This document shows positions 44,935-53,911 of a stretch of 64,000 nt of DNA, piece after piece. The position numbers and the translations under genes are program-made. Position 1 is the stretch's first letter. The number at the start of each line of letters is the position of its first letter. The notes under the pieces are model-generated. The model was not told the DNA's origin and ran no database searches. It saw only the letters and a list, made by a program, of their open reading frames with translations. Source of the stretch: Ferruginibacter sp. (GTDB lineage Bacteria; Bacteroidota; Bacteroidia; Chitinophagales; Chitinophagaceae); assembly GCA_019638485.1 (NCBI GenBank), contig JAHBTP010000001.1, forward strand, positions 992,001-1,056,000. Reading direction: 5' to 3'.

Positions 44935-47127
44935 TTATTTTTCTACAATGATGGGTTTCGTAACCACTTGGTTATTTTCCAAAACTATCTGTATCAGATA
45001 AGCTCCCGATGGTATTCCGATGAGTGAATAATATTCACTCCTTACCGGATATTTCTTTAACCGCTTACCTGTAATATCCAACAGGATAATTTCTTTTAAA
45101 CGTTCTTTTGAATCAATTCGGAATTGTGTTGTAGCCGGATTAGGATAAATCACAATATTATTTAAACCCTTAGAGAATACAACCGTGGCAATTCCTGAAT
45201 AAGTATAAGTTCCATCTATATTAACCTGACGTAGGCGATAGTAGTTAATTCCCTGATTGGGATTATTGTGATACAAACTATAGGTTGCTTCCGATTCTCC
45301 ATTAGCTGTAGCGGGCACCTCACCAATAGCTTCAAAATGAATAGCATCAGTACTATGCTCAACAATGTACTTATCCATATTTATTTCAGCAGTAACTCGC
45401 CATGAGGTAAGCACTCTTTCATTTTCAGCATGGGCCGAGAAACTAAGTAAGGTTACGGGAAGTACAATCCCCATGAAATCAACTTTTGTTACGGTAGTAT
45501 GACTCCAATCCGGCATTACTCTTACATACAGATAATGCACTTCATTGGAAAAATAATAAGGTGTAGGTACATTAAAATTAATGTCTGTCACCTCAGTATT
45601 TCCTCCGGGAACTATCACCTGGTTTGCATTGCCAAATCCGGGATCTGTATCCCAGAACCATTCTAACTTAACCAGATTACCAGGAGTATGCGATTCAATA
45701 ATCTCTCTGTAAAAAAGTTGTGGTGTGGTATGGCTCCAATTTCCTTTCACATCCAACGTACGAATATGCAACCTGTGTAAGCCGGTTGTTAGGCTACTAA
45801 TATCTCCGTTGAATGAAAATGTAATATCATCACCCGGTGTAACCGTTATGTTTGTACCATTCCCAAATCCCGGATCATTATCAATATAGTACTCTGCTTT
45901 TACAATATTTGGTGCAGCATAGTTCTCAAACTTCTCGTAATAAAACATCTGTGGTGCTGTATGACTCCAACTTCCGCTTGCATCACGGGTGCGTACATAT
46001 AGCCTGTGAATGCCGGTAGTTAAACCTGAAGCAGAGCTGTTAAAAGTAAATGTAATATCATCATCAGGTGTAACCGTAATGTTTGTACCATTCCCAAATC
46101 CCGGATCATTATCAAAGAAAAATTCTGCTTTAACGATGTTAGGTGCAGAATAACTTTCCACTTTTTCATAATAGAAAATCTGTGGTGCTGTGTGACTCCA
46201 GTTTCCGTTTGCATCACGGGTGCGTACAAGCAGTTTATGTAATCCGGCTGTTAAACCGGCAGCGGCACTGTTAAAAGTGAATGTAATATCATCACCCGGT
46301 GTAACGGGGATATTGGTAGCACTTCCAAATCCGGGGTCATTATCAAAGAAAAATTCTGCTTTAACGATGTTAGGTGCAGAATAACTTTCCGCTTTTTCAT
46401 AATAGAAAATCTGTGGTGCTGTGTGACTCCAGTTTCCGCTTGCATCACGGGTGCGTACAAACAGTTTATGTAATCCTGCTGTTAAACCGGCAGTAGCGCT
46501 GTTAAAAGTGAATGTAATATCGTCACCCGGTGTAACCGGGATATTGGTAGCATTTCCAAATCCGGGGTCATTATCAAAGAAAAATTCTGCTTTAACGATG
46601 TTAGGTGCAGAATAATTTTCCGCTTTTTCATAATAGAAAATTTGCGATGTTGAATGACTCCATCTACCTAATGTGTTCCGGGTGCGTACATATAATTTAT
46701 GTAATCCTGTTGTTAACCCTGCTGCAGAGCCAGTAAATGAAAAAGCTATATCCTGTCCTTGGTTAAGTGGTATATCAATTCCTCTTCCAAATCCGGGATC
46801 GCTATCAAAAAAGTATTCTGCTTTATGAATATCAGGCTTGGTAAAGGTTTGTGGCCTGTCTCTGAAAAATAGTCTGCTTGATGAATGACTCCATGTAAAA
46901 GTAGTACTGTCAAATGATCGCACAAACAGCCGATGTAAACCTCTGCTAAGGGAGCTGATATCGGCAATAAAGTGAAAAGTAGTATCCGATGTTGGATTTG
47001 CAAAGTGAATTGAATCTGCATTTCCAAAACCCGGGTCATTATCAAAAAAATACTCTACAACACGCACCTGCCCTATGGATTGATTTATTGCAAACAAACA
47101 CAAAACCTGAAGGAAGATTTTCTTCAT
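44935..47127 (-). CDS. T9SS-secreted repeat protein with type A sorting domain
   Basis: The 730-residue protein has a signal peptide, seven repeats of about 77 residues (residues about 22-545), each with FFDNDPGFG and ending in H(R/K)L(Y/F)VR...G.WSH....FYYE, then a fibronectin-like domain (VTLLSFSAHAENERVLTSW) and a C-terminal T9SS sorting domain (VIYPNPATTQFRID to the end). It is exported by Sec, then by the type IX system, and attached to the cell surface or released. Repeats 3-5 are nearly identical at the DNA level, indicating recent duplication. An adhesive or cell-envelope role is plausible; no enzymatic residues are seen. Confidence 0.88.
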   Translation of the reverse strand: MKKIFLQVLCLFAINQSIGQVRVVEYFFDNDPGFGNADSIHFANPTSDTTFHFIADISSLSRGLHRLFVRSFDSTTFTWSHSSSRLFFRDRPQTFTKPDIHKAEYFFDSDPGFGRGIDIPLNQGQDIAFSFTGSAAGLTTGLHKLYVRTRNTLGRWSHSTSQIFYYEKAENYSAPNIVKAEFFFDNDPGFGNATNIPVTPGDDITFTFNSATAGLTAGLHKLFVRTRDASGNWSHTAPQIFYYEKAESYSAPNIVKAEFFFDNDPGFGSATNIPVTPGDDITFTFNSAAAGLTAGLHKLLVRTRDANGNWSHTAPQIFYYEKVESYSAPNIVKAEFFFDNDPGFGNGTNITVTPDDDITFTFNSSASGLTTGIHRLYVRTRDASGSWSHTAPQMFYYEKFENYAAPNIVKAEYYIDNDPGFGNGTNITVTPGDDITFSFNGDISSLTTGLHRLHIRTLDVKGNWSHTTPQLFYREIIESHTPGNLVKLEWFWDTDPGFGNANQVIVPGGNTEVTDINFNVPTPYYFSNEVHYLYVRVMPDWSHTTVTKVDFMGIVLPVTLLSFSAHAENERVLTSWRVTAEINMDKYIVEHSTDAIHFEAIGEVPATANGESEATYSLYHNNPNQGINYYRLRQVNIDGTYTYSGIATVVFSKGLNNIVIYPNPATTQFRIDSKERLKEIILLDITGKRLKKYPVRSEYYSLIGIPSGAYLIQIVLENNQVVTKPIIVEK
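45850..46690 (-). repeat. 231-bp tandem repeats inside the T9SS protein gene
   Basis: The same DNA stretch (from TCCGGGGTCATT or its variant) recurs at 46561, 46330 and 46099, a period of exactly 231 bp (77 codons). The central copies are near identical over most of their length and the outer copies are diverged. The limits given are approximate. Confidence 0.85.
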
Positions 47128-47168
47128 GGTTAGTAATTAAAATGTAAATAAATTTTTATTTCATCTGG

Positions 47169-47212
47169 TGATGGCACTTCCTTGTCTTTAATAAAAGGAA
47201 GCTTTGCCATCA
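47169..47212 (-). promoter_or_regulatory. Long hairpin in the leader/intergenic region of the T9SS gene
   Basis: TGATGGCA (47169-47176) pairs with TGCCATCA (47205-47212), and CTTCCTT (47177-47183) with AAGGAAG (47195-47201), with a 3-nt bulge: 15 pairs in all. It is not followed by a T-run on the minus strand, so it may be an RNA element rather than a terminator. Confidence 0.5.
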
Positions 47213-47228
47213 TCATTTGAAGTTTTCA

Positions 47229-47269
47229 AAGCGTTTTTTACTCATCTTAACTGCCAAAAAAAAACGCTT
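47229..47269 (-). other. Inverted repeat downstream of the beta-helix gene, possible terminator
   Basis: AAGCGTTTTTT (47229-47239) and AAAAAACGCTT (47259-47269) are perfect 11-bp inverted repeats 9 nt past the beta-helix stop codon. The T-rich arm could act in termination although no separate T-tail follows. Confidence 0.4.
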
Positions 47270-47277
47270 ATAGGGAA

Positions 47278-48387
47278 TTAATTACTTTTTGCGCTTACCG
47301 TTACTGAAATACTTGATGCTCCTGGATTAATTGGAGCAATGCTTATAGAATAAATATTAGGCACCCTTGGCATTCCTGATAATGTATAAGGAATCTGTCC
47401 GCCAAATGCTCCCAAATCCACACCATTCTTACCTGCACCTTTAGCCGGAGATGAAGCCTGCAAATCCCATTTGCCATCAGTTGACCCCGTTCCAATTAAT
47501 AATTGCGTAACATTTGTAAGGTTGTTGGTATTAGTATTGTTTGTATTAAGCCTGGATGGAACAACATATTGGTTGTTATTAACTCCCATATTATATTCAA
47601 GCACGCAGTTTTCAAAACCATTACCTGATGCTCCTGCTGTAGATAAATTTGACAAGTTATTTACAACGTACATATTATAAACAAACATATTCATACCTCC
47701 ATAAAAGGTATTGTTTCTGATAATCCCACTAAACAATGAATTAAGAAAAAGACCCGTGGTATTGTTAAGAACTCCGGTGGAAACAATGTTATTTGAAAAA
47801 ATAAAATTTGAAATCTGTCCGGTTGTGCTTGGCCTTACCGTAATGGGATGATAACCTGCATAATTCGCAACTATATAATTTGAACGCATAACAATTGAAT
47901 CAATATTTGTAGCGTTACCCGAGCCAATATATATTTGAGTATATACGTTTGTTACGTAGTTGTTTTCAAATATCAACCTGTCTGCACCTAAATAGATATT
48001 GCTACCACTAAAAGAAAGTCCAGAGATTACTGAGCCTGCAGCCGCTGAAGAAGAAATATTTAGCACTCCTATTGTAGCGCCATAGTCTTTTGTAACTTGT
48101 GTTTTAGGATTTTCATTTTGAAAATATCCGGGGCCTATAATAATAAGCCTTTTGGTCATTGTTAGAGAGCCATAGGTGTAACTACTCTGTTCTACGTGAA
48201 CAGTATCACCATTCTGCACGCGGGAATCATCATGCATCTGTTGGATAGTACCTGTGAAATCAGCATTGATTGCAGGATTTAACGTTTGGCCGTTACTGTT
48301 GTTTAATCGCCAAATTTTAGCATCAGCTCCTGAGGCAAAAGAGACAAAAAGGCCAAGCATGACAAAGGAGTAAAGGAATTGTTTCAT
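47278..48387 (-). CDS. Secreted right-handed beta-helix protein
   Basis: The 369-residue protein has a signal peptide (cut about residue 23, GADA) and then many short strands with Asn ladders (VISGLSFSGSNIYLGADRLI, IFENNYVTN, FSNNIVSTGVLNNT, IIRNNTFYGG), typical of pectin-lyase-like parallel beta-helices. Near the C-terminus SPAKGAGKNGVDLGAFGG is the usual end of such surface proteins. No catalytic residues are evident. It has no T9SS sorting domain of its own. It lies upstream of, and in the same direction as, the T9SS repeat protein. Confidence 0.75.
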   Translation of the reverse strand: MKQFLYSFVMLGLFVSFASGADAKIWRLNNSNGQTLNPAINADFTGTIQQMHDDSRVQNGDTVHVEQSSYTYGSLTMTKRLIIIGPGYFQNENPKTQVTKDYGATIGVLNISSSAAAGSVISGLSFSGSNIYLGADRLIFENNYVTNVYTQIYIGSGNATNIDSIVMRSNYIVANYAGYHPITVRPSTTGQISNFIFSNNIVSTGVLNNTTGLFLNSLFSGIIRNNTFYGGMNMFVYNMYVVNNLSNLSTAGASGNGFENCVLEYNMGVNNNQYVVPSRLNTNNTNTNNLTNVTQLLIGTGSTDGKWDLQASSPAKGAGKNGVDLGAFGGQIPYTLSGMPRVPNIYSISIAPINPGASSISVTVSAKSN

Positions 48388-48414
48388 TGGATTAGTATTA
48401 ATTTTAACAATAGG

Positions 48415-48525
48415 TCAAAAATAGCACAAGGCCCCTCCTTCATCAATACGCATTTCATCGTATAAATGCTTCTTGATAGTCTCAATAAATTCGGTTATAA
48501 AACTTTGAACTCGTAAAATGGGCAA
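48415..48525 (-). CDS. Possible small protein (36 aa), low confidence
   Basis: A short minus-strand frame from a TTG at 48525 to a TGA at 48415 encodes 36 residues with an amphipathic helix pattern (FITEFIETIKKHLYDEM). The only in-frame ATG gives just 12 residues. It lies 32 nt after the stop of the 330-residue gene. The downstream gene's promoter overlaps its 3' end. The reading could be chance, and no homologue is recognised. Confidence 0.2.
   Translation of the reverse strand: MPILRVQSFITEFIETIKKHLYDEMRIDEGGALCYF
48416..48446 (-). promoter_or_regulatory. TTG-N20-TATTTTTG promoter of the beta-helix gene
   Basis: TTG (48446-48444), a 20-nt spacer and TATTTTTG (48423-48416) on the minus strand, 28 nt before ATG 48387. 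Confidence 0.6.
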
Positions 48526-48557
48526 AAGATTGAATTCTATACTCGATGGCGTGTCTC

Positions 48558-49550
48558 TTAAAAAGGGAGTGAGATTGATTCCGGACTAACCAGCTCTTCA
48601 GAATAATCCTGAATCAGAAAGCTGATTGGTCCATCCGGAAATTTCACAATATTTTGAGTAGTATAACCCCACGCTTCAAGGTAACCGGCAAGCACTTGTG
48701 CATATACTTTATCATCCCACTTTGCAAAAAGTGCCTTGTGGTCTGTTACTTCAAATGGGATTGTAGAAATTTCAAGACCATCATCGCTGAAATTAAACTT
48801 ATACTTTGGCTGATATTGCATTAAATAATTTGAATACAACATGCGTGCGCACAACTCTTCAAATTGTACAGGATGAAGGACGGTATCATTGATTTTATCC
48901 AGCAGGTCTTTATATTCATTTTTTATAGCACCATTATCCTGCAAACAAGCGATTATTCCAAAACCATTAGTTCCTAAAGAAAATACCAGGTTAACCGGGT
49001 TATCGCGATAGTGAAAAATATCTTTTGAATATTTTAGTTTCACTATTGAAAAGCTCCATGGTTTCAGGGGTGAGAAAGAAACAGGTCTGACCAATGACTG
49101 TAACATTAAATGGAACAAGCTATAGCGCTCCTTTAATAATCCTGATAGATTAAAATCTTTTTCACGTGCCTCTAATCTTTGCTTTTCAATAATCATATCA
49201 TGATATAAAATACCATAAACAATTTTTCCCATCCACAAAAAGAGCTTTTCCTCTGGTAATTTTATTACACCCTCATATCCATTTTCAAAAGCTGTCTTTA
49301 TTAGATCTTCTAATTTTATAAAGGCCATTTTAGCCTCTTCACTACATGGTAATTTTAAATCTTCATACTTAATTTGAGTTACCTGGTCCATCATTTTAAA
49401 CTTCTTGCCTCGCAGGTTATAGGTATCCATTATCCAATCAGGAAATACGTTTATTATTTCTTCAGATGAACTCAGCTCTTCACCGGTTAGGAAGCAAATA
49501 TTTGGTGAAAGTAAAATATCTTCTAAAGGATTAAAAAAATTGGATGCCAT
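48558..49550 (-). CDS. Conserved protein of unknown function, resembling a metal-less HNH-type protein
   Basis: The 330-residue soluble protein begins with FFNPLEDILLSPNICFLTGE. In shape this recalls HNH-type proteins that start with a CxxCG knuckle, a PxW segment and a later CxxC: here Cys19-x-x-Thr22-Gly, VFPDWI at 36-41, and Cys69 without its partner. The KLFLWMGKIVYGILYHDM segment at about 102-119 fits the helical region after such a knuckle. The zinc and HNH residues therefore look lost. No membrane helix or signal is present. The relationship is from memory of such sequences and is inference; otherwise the function is unknown. Confidence 0.55.
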   Translation of the reverse strand: MASNFFNPLEDILLSPNICFLTGEELSSSEEIINVFPDWIMDTYNLRGKKFKMMDQVTQIKYEDLKLPCSEEAKMAFIKLEDLIKTAFENGYEGVIKLPEEKLFLWMGKIVYGILYHDMIIEKQRLEAREKDFNLSGLLKERYSLFHLMLQSLVRPVSFSPLKPWSFSIVKLKYSKDIFHYRDNPVNLVFSLGTNGFGIIACLQDNGAIKNEYKDLLDKINDTVLHPVQFEELCARMLYSNYLMQYQPKYKFNFSDDGLEISTIPFEVTDHKALFAKWDDKVYAQVLAGYLEAWGYTTQNIVKFPDGPISFLIQDYSEELVSPESISLPF

Positions 49551-49587
49551 AAGAGAATACAGGTAAGAGCAATAAAATAAAAAGGAA

Positions 49588-50169
49588 TTATTTCAATAAA
49601 TTATCTCGCATATACTTTAGCCCCTTTGTCCACTTAATTAATTCATCCATCATTTCGTTATACGATTTATCAATAAGTGGGTTAGCGATAAACACGCCTT
49701 CTTCATTAATTTGCTTTGCAAAGAAAGGAATAGAAATAGCCTCAGTAAGAGGAAAAACTTTTACTGTAGTAAGAATCAATTTTGACATTTGAGCAGAACG
49801 GAGTCCTCCACTTATACCGCCATAACTTACCAAGGCTGCAGGTTTATAATTCCATTCAGAAAATAGGTAATCAATGGCATTTACCAAGGATGGTGGTAGG
49901 CCATAATTATATTCCGGAATTACAAAAACAAACGCATCTGCTTCTTCAATTTTTTTGCTCCAGGCCTTAGTATGTTCATATTGATAGTTTTTTAACCTGG
50001 GGTGATGAGGCTCATCCAGCATAGGCAATGCAATCTCCTTTAAATCGAGAATTTCGGTATTGAACGCATTATGTTCCTTTACTTTTTCGGCGAACCAATT
50101 AGCTACAGCAATTCCTTGTCTTCCGTTTCGTGTGCTGGTAACAATAACCTTTAAATTATACTTCTCCAT
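49588..50169 (-). CDS. NADPH-dependent FMN reductase family protein
   Basis: The 193-residue flavodoxin-like protein has the FMN-phosphate loop STRNGRQG, the YNYGLPPSLVNAIDYL segment and SYGGISGG, as in the azoreductase/chromate-reductase-like FMN_red family. It reduces FMN or small quinoid substrates with NAD(P)H in the cytoplasm; the true substrate is unknown. It is transcribed between the cardiolipin synthase and the 330-residue gene, with an imperfect -7 element (GAAATTTG) near its start. Confidence 0.87.
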   Translation of the reverse strand: MEKYNLKVIVTSTRNGRQGIAVANWFAEKVKEHNAFNTEILDLKEIALPMLDEPHHPRLKNYQYEHTKAWSKKIEEADAFVFVIPEYNYGLPPSLVNAIDYLFSEWNYKPAALVSYGGISGGLRSAQMSKLILTTVKVFPLTEAISIPFFAKQINEEGVFIANPLIDKSYNEMMDELIKWTKGLKYMRDNLLK

Positions 50170-50221
50170 AATAAAAATTTAGTGCAAATTTCGGTTATTT
50201 CTTTTAGTTAAAGAAAGGAGA

Positions 50222-51667
50222 TTATAAAGCAGGGGAAAGCAAGCGAGCTATTTTTTCCGGAAGTTTCTGCAAAGCGCTACGACTCATCCATTGTTGAGGG
50301 TCTATCTTTCTTGCATCCAGCAGGTCGTCAAAAAATATTTTTCGTAATTGTATAGAGAATGCCTCATCATAAATAATGGCATTTACTTCAAAATTTAATT
50401 CAAAACTCCGGTTATCCATATTAGCACTTCCTATCACAGACAACCTGCTATCTGCCACCAATGTTTTTGCATGTACAAATCCTTTTTGATAAAGATATAT
50501 TTCCACACCGGCTTTTATTAAAGTAGTATAATAAGCCATTGAAGCATAGTTAACCAACTTTGAATCGCTTTTGCCCGGTACTAATAATTTCACTTTCAAA
50601 CCACTTAAAGCGGCAATTCGAAGAGCATTCACAACACTTTCACCCGGAATAAAATAAGGCGTAGTAATTAAAATTTCCTCTCTGGCAAGAAAAATTGCCT
50701 GTAAAATGGTAAACAAAATAGAGGGCTGTACAGAGTCAGGCCCGCTTGCCACCATTTGAACAAAAGTGTTTCTGTTTATATTATCAATAGTGGGGAAATA
50801 TTTATCCCCAATATCCATTTGATGTCCACAACAGAACTTCCAATCAGTTAAAAATAAATATTGCAAATAATAAACGCCGGGCCCATCAACCCGGATATGT
50901 GTATCCCTCCAAAAAAGTTTATGCTTACCATTATTTATATATTTATCAGCTACATTAATACCACCCACAAAACCGGTTTGCCCATCTATTACAATAATTT
51001 TCCGATGATTACGATAATACAAACGGTTAGCTAATAAAAAGAAATGCACTTTATGAAAAGGATACACTTCTACACCGGCATCTCTCATTTTCCTTTCTAG
51101 CTTTTTCTTAATAGCCGGGCTGCCAAAATCATCATAAATAAATCGCACCTCCACTCCTTCCAAAGCCTTTTTAACCATTAAGTCAATTATTGTTGACCCA
51201 ATGTCATCCTGTTCAAAAATATAATATTCAATATGTATATGATCCTTTGCCTTTTCCATGGCATCCAATACTTCCTTAAATTTCTCTTCTCCGTTAACCA
51301 ATAATTTTACAGTATTGAATCGGGTAAGCGGAGTTTGTAAATCACGAATAAGCATTGCCGCCAGTTCACCCATTGGATTGTTGGCCTTATCAATCTGCCT
51401 GAGCATGGATTCATTATAGTGTTTGATTGTCCGCTTAACCTCGTCATGCAAAAACTCATTTTCACCCTTCTTTTTTTTGTACATACGTGATTTCCAAAAA
51501 TTAACGCCAAAAGCAAGGTAAAACAGCATACCGATTATAGGAACAAGCATAACCAATAGCAGGTAAGCCATGGTTTTAGTGGGGCTTAAAGTTTCGAAAA
51601 TAATCCTAAGGCACACCAAAACCACAATAACGCAATAGATAATTAAACCGATGGATTGCCAGGTCAT
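50222..51667 (-). CDS. cls: Cardiolipin synthase
   Basis: The 481-residue phospholipase D-family enzyme condenses phosphatidylglycerol into cardiolipin. It has two N-terminal membrane helices (about 3-23 and 34-55) and two HKD motifs: His221/Lys223/Asp228 in HRKIIVID and His399/Lys401/Asp406 in HAKTLVAD, followed by SANMDNRSFELNFE. Length and layout are those of ClsA. It appears to be transcribed alone. Confidence 0.94.
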   Translation of the reverse strand: MTWQSIGLIIYCVIVVLVCLRIIFETLSPTKTMAYLLLVMLVPIIGMLFYLAFGVNFWKSRMYKKKKGENEFLHDEVKRTIKHYNESMLRQIDKANNPMGELAAMLIRDLQTPLTRFNTVKLLVNGEEKFKEVLDAMEKAKDHIHIEYYIFEQDDIGSTIIDLMVKKALEGVEVRFIYDDFGSPAIKKKLERKMRDAGVEVYPFHKVHFFLLANRLYYRNHRKIIVIDGQTGFVGGINVADKYINNGKHKLFWRDTHIRVDGPGVYYLQYLFLTDWKFCCGHQMDIGDKYFPTIDNINRNTFVQMVASGPDSVQPSILFTILQAIFLAREEILITTPYFIPGESVVNALRIAALSGLKVKLLVPGKSDSKLVNYASMAYYTTLIKAGVEIYLYQKGFVHAKTLVADSRLSVIGSANMDNRSFELNFEVNAIIYDEAFSIQLRKIFFDDLLDARKIDPQQWMSRSALQKLPEKIARLLSPAL

Positions 51668-51717
51668 ACAAAAAATAAAAAGTAAGGAAATGGCACAAAG
51701 AAAATAATTAATAAAAC

Positions 51718-52665
51718 TTAATTCATCATAAGCATATTTACACTTCGTTGCAAAATATTGAAAGCAATTTCAGCCATCATATTTTCCTTATCAAGGGTTG
51801 GGTTAACTTCTGTAATTTCAAAGCAGCAAATCTTATGGTTTTGCATAAACTTACTAATCAGGTCTTCTGCTTCTCGCTCACGCAAACCATTACTCACCGG
51901 TGTACCTGTACCCTTTGAAATAGAAGAATCAATACTATCCACATCAAAACTCACATAAATATCCGTACAGTCACTTAGGTGGCGCAGCACTTTCCGACTG
52001 ATGTTTTCGGCTCCATTTCTACGCACTTCGGCTGTGGTAATTACCTTCATTCCATATTTTTCTATTAGCGACTTTTCTTCCTTTTCGTAATCGCGTAAAG
52101 AAATAAATACAATGTCCTCGGGCAGCACTTTTTGTTTAATACCACCCAATGATTTTAATTGATTCCAAATACGTGCTGTTTTCTCATCAATATTATGCAC
52201 TTTACATTCCATATTATCTTCTGCAATTGCAGTAGCCAGCGGCATACCGTGCAGATTTCCGGATGGAGTAGTATAAGGAGTATGTAAATCTGCATGTGCA
52301 TCTATCCATACCACACCTAACTTTGATTTTGGCTTAGCCATTTTAATGCCGGCAATAGTACCTCCTGCATTGCTATGATCTCCACTTAGCACAACCGGAA
52401 AGAAATTATTTTTTATACAATCAAAAACCGATTTACTAATCTTGTCATACATATTTAATACGCCATGGATTCTTTTGGCATAAGGAGACTGAATTTGTTC
52501 AAATAATAATTGATTTTCCACCTGTACTTTTTCAGAGGGAAAATGAACAAAAAAATTACTCATAAAATCCAGGGCAGCTACTTTTATCGCATCAACTCCC
52601 AAGCTAGCTCCTCTTGTTCCGGCACCAATTTCAGAAGGCACTTCAATAATCTTTATATTCTTCAT
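51718..52665 (-). CDS. rocF: Arginase
   Basis: The 315-residue ureohydrolase splits arginine into ornithine and urea. Metal ligands are His97 (SGDHSNAGG), Asp122, His124 and Asp126 (IDAHADLHTP), and Asp241/Asp243 (DVDSID). The frame is open 35 codons further, but those residues are hydrophobic and unlike the family, while KNIKIIEVPSEIGAGTRG is the usual arginase start; ATG 52665 is therefore chosen. Agmatinase or formimidoglutamase activity is less likely given the GTGTPVSNGLRERE segment of arginases. Confidence 0.9.
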   Translation of the reverse strand: MKNIKIIEVPSEIGAGTRGASLGVDAIKVAALDFMSNFFVHFPSEKVQVENQLLFEQIQSPYAKRIHGVLNMYDKISKSVFDCIKNNFFPVVLSGDHSNAGGTIAGIKMAKPKSKLGVVWIDAHADLHTPYTTPSGNLHGMPLATAIAEDNMECKVHNIDEKTARIWNQLKSLGGIKQKVLPEDIVFISLRDYEKEEKSLIEKYGMKVITTAEVRRNGAENISRKVLRHLSDCTDIYVSFDVDSIDSSISKGTGTPVSNGLREREAEDLISKFMQNHKICCFEITEVNPTLDKENMMAEIAFNILQRSVNMLMMN

Positions 52666-52781
52666 ATTACGAAAGTAATTCAAATTAATCAGCAAGCAAC
52701 AGCCACACAGGCTTTTAATCATTAAAAAGTATCTCTTTAACCCTAATATAACGGTTATTATGAGCTGCAATTTACCCTATC

Positions 52782-52804
52782 AAAAAAACCGGGATTTCTC
52801 CCGG
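52782..52804 (-). terminator. Terminator of the glg-TPR operon
   Basis: CCGGGA/TCCCGG, a 6-bp stem with a 4-nt loop, followed on the minus strand by seven T. It lies about 60 nt past the TPR gene stop. Confidence 0.85.
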
Positions 52805-52864
52805 CCTTTAAAATAACCACACAAAAACAAGCTATATGAACAGCTGCAAAGCAGCTGAATGGGG

Positions 52865-53881
52865 TTAAAAAATCATCTCCTTTTTCTTCCTCAAATTAGC
52901 CAGCGATGGATTCATTTCAATTGCCTTATCACACATTTGTTGTCCCTTATCTTTTTCACCCTTTTTAATAAAATTTAAACCGGCCTGATATAAAGCTTCT
53001 CCATCATTTGGATTTTTTTCCATCAGTTTTTGACAGTAACCCAGAGACTGGTCATAGCGTTTATTCTTATACATCAGTTCTGCCAGGCTGCGCAATAAAT
53101 CGGTATTACCTGGTTTCTTTTTTAATACATCCAGGATGAGTTCTTCACCTTTATCAATTTGCCCCGCATAAAGTGCAGCAAAACCAAAATTCTCTTTAAA
53201 GTCGTTTGATTGCACATAACCCGCAGAAGCTGCTTTATCAAACATGATAACTGCACTTTTATAATCGTATTCATTATAATAAATCAATCCCAGCTCGTAC
53301 ATCCACAAACTTTTTGTAGGATCAATTATTACAGCACGTTCATAATAAGGGATAGCTTTTTTGTATTCATCCATATCTAAAAAATTCCTACCTAAAGTAT
53401 AAGCTACTTCAGCATCATTACCATTAGCCTCTAAAGCTGCTTTAAGTTGAGATTCCGCTTCCGGAAAATTTTCAAGCCTGTATTGACTCATGCCAATAAT
53501 ACGCGCCACATTATCACAGGTCTTGCACTTTTTAGCCATTTCGATGGCTTTTTCAAATTGACGGAAATTATAGTAAAGATTAGTAAGCTGTTCGATAGCT
53601 TCAGTATTTTCAGGCTGTAGATTATGTACTTTTTTAAAACCCTCTAATGCCATGTTCAATTTTCTCATTTCGAGATACACATAGGCACTTTGTAAAATAA
53701 TTTCGGAATTATTGGGTTCAAAAGAAATAGCCTTTTCAAAATGTTTGGATGCCGTTAAATATCTTTTGCCATCCATCTCAGTTTTACCTAGCATAAAATA
53801 ATGCCGGGAACTGTCGGCGTTTTGTGACTTAGCACCTATGCCAAGCAACAAACATGTTAGCAGTATCTGGTATTTTCTCAT
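52865..53881 (-). CDS. Secreted tetratricopeptide repeat protein
   Basis: The 338-residue protein has a signal peptide (cut near residue 20) and about eight TPR units covering almost the whole length (for example KHFEKAISFEPNNSEI, YKKAIPYYERAVIIDPTKS, CQKLMEKNPNDGEALYQAG). It should be a periplasmic scaffold for protein interactions. It lies 30 nt after glgB in the same direction and before the terminator, so it is probably the last gene of the glycogen operon, although a direct link to glycogen is not evident. Confidence 0.8.
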   Translation of the reverse strand: MRKYQILLTCLLLGIGAKSQNADSSRHYFMLGKTEMDGKRYLTASKHFEKAISFEPNNSEIILQSAYVYLEMRKLNMALEGFKKVHNLQPENTEAIEQLTNLYYNFRQFEKAIEMAKKCKTCDNVARIIGMSQYRLENFPEAESQLKAALEANGNDAEVAYTLGRNFLDMDEYKKAIPYYERAVIIDPTKSLWMYELGLIYYNEYDYKSAVIMFDKAASAGYVQSNDFKENFGFAALYAGQIDKGEELILDVLKKKPGNTDLLRSLAELMYKNKRYDQSLGYCQKLMEKNPNDGEALYQAGLNFIKKGEKDKGQQMCDKAIEMNPSLANLRKKKEMIF

Positions 53882-53911
53882 GGTTCAGCGGGTAAGCAAA
53901 TAACACCCATA

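Noticed and set aside
45850..46690. Regular repeats that could suggest a CRISPR or other array
   Set aside because: The 231-bp period is in frame with a long secreted protein and there are no short repeats with unique spacers.
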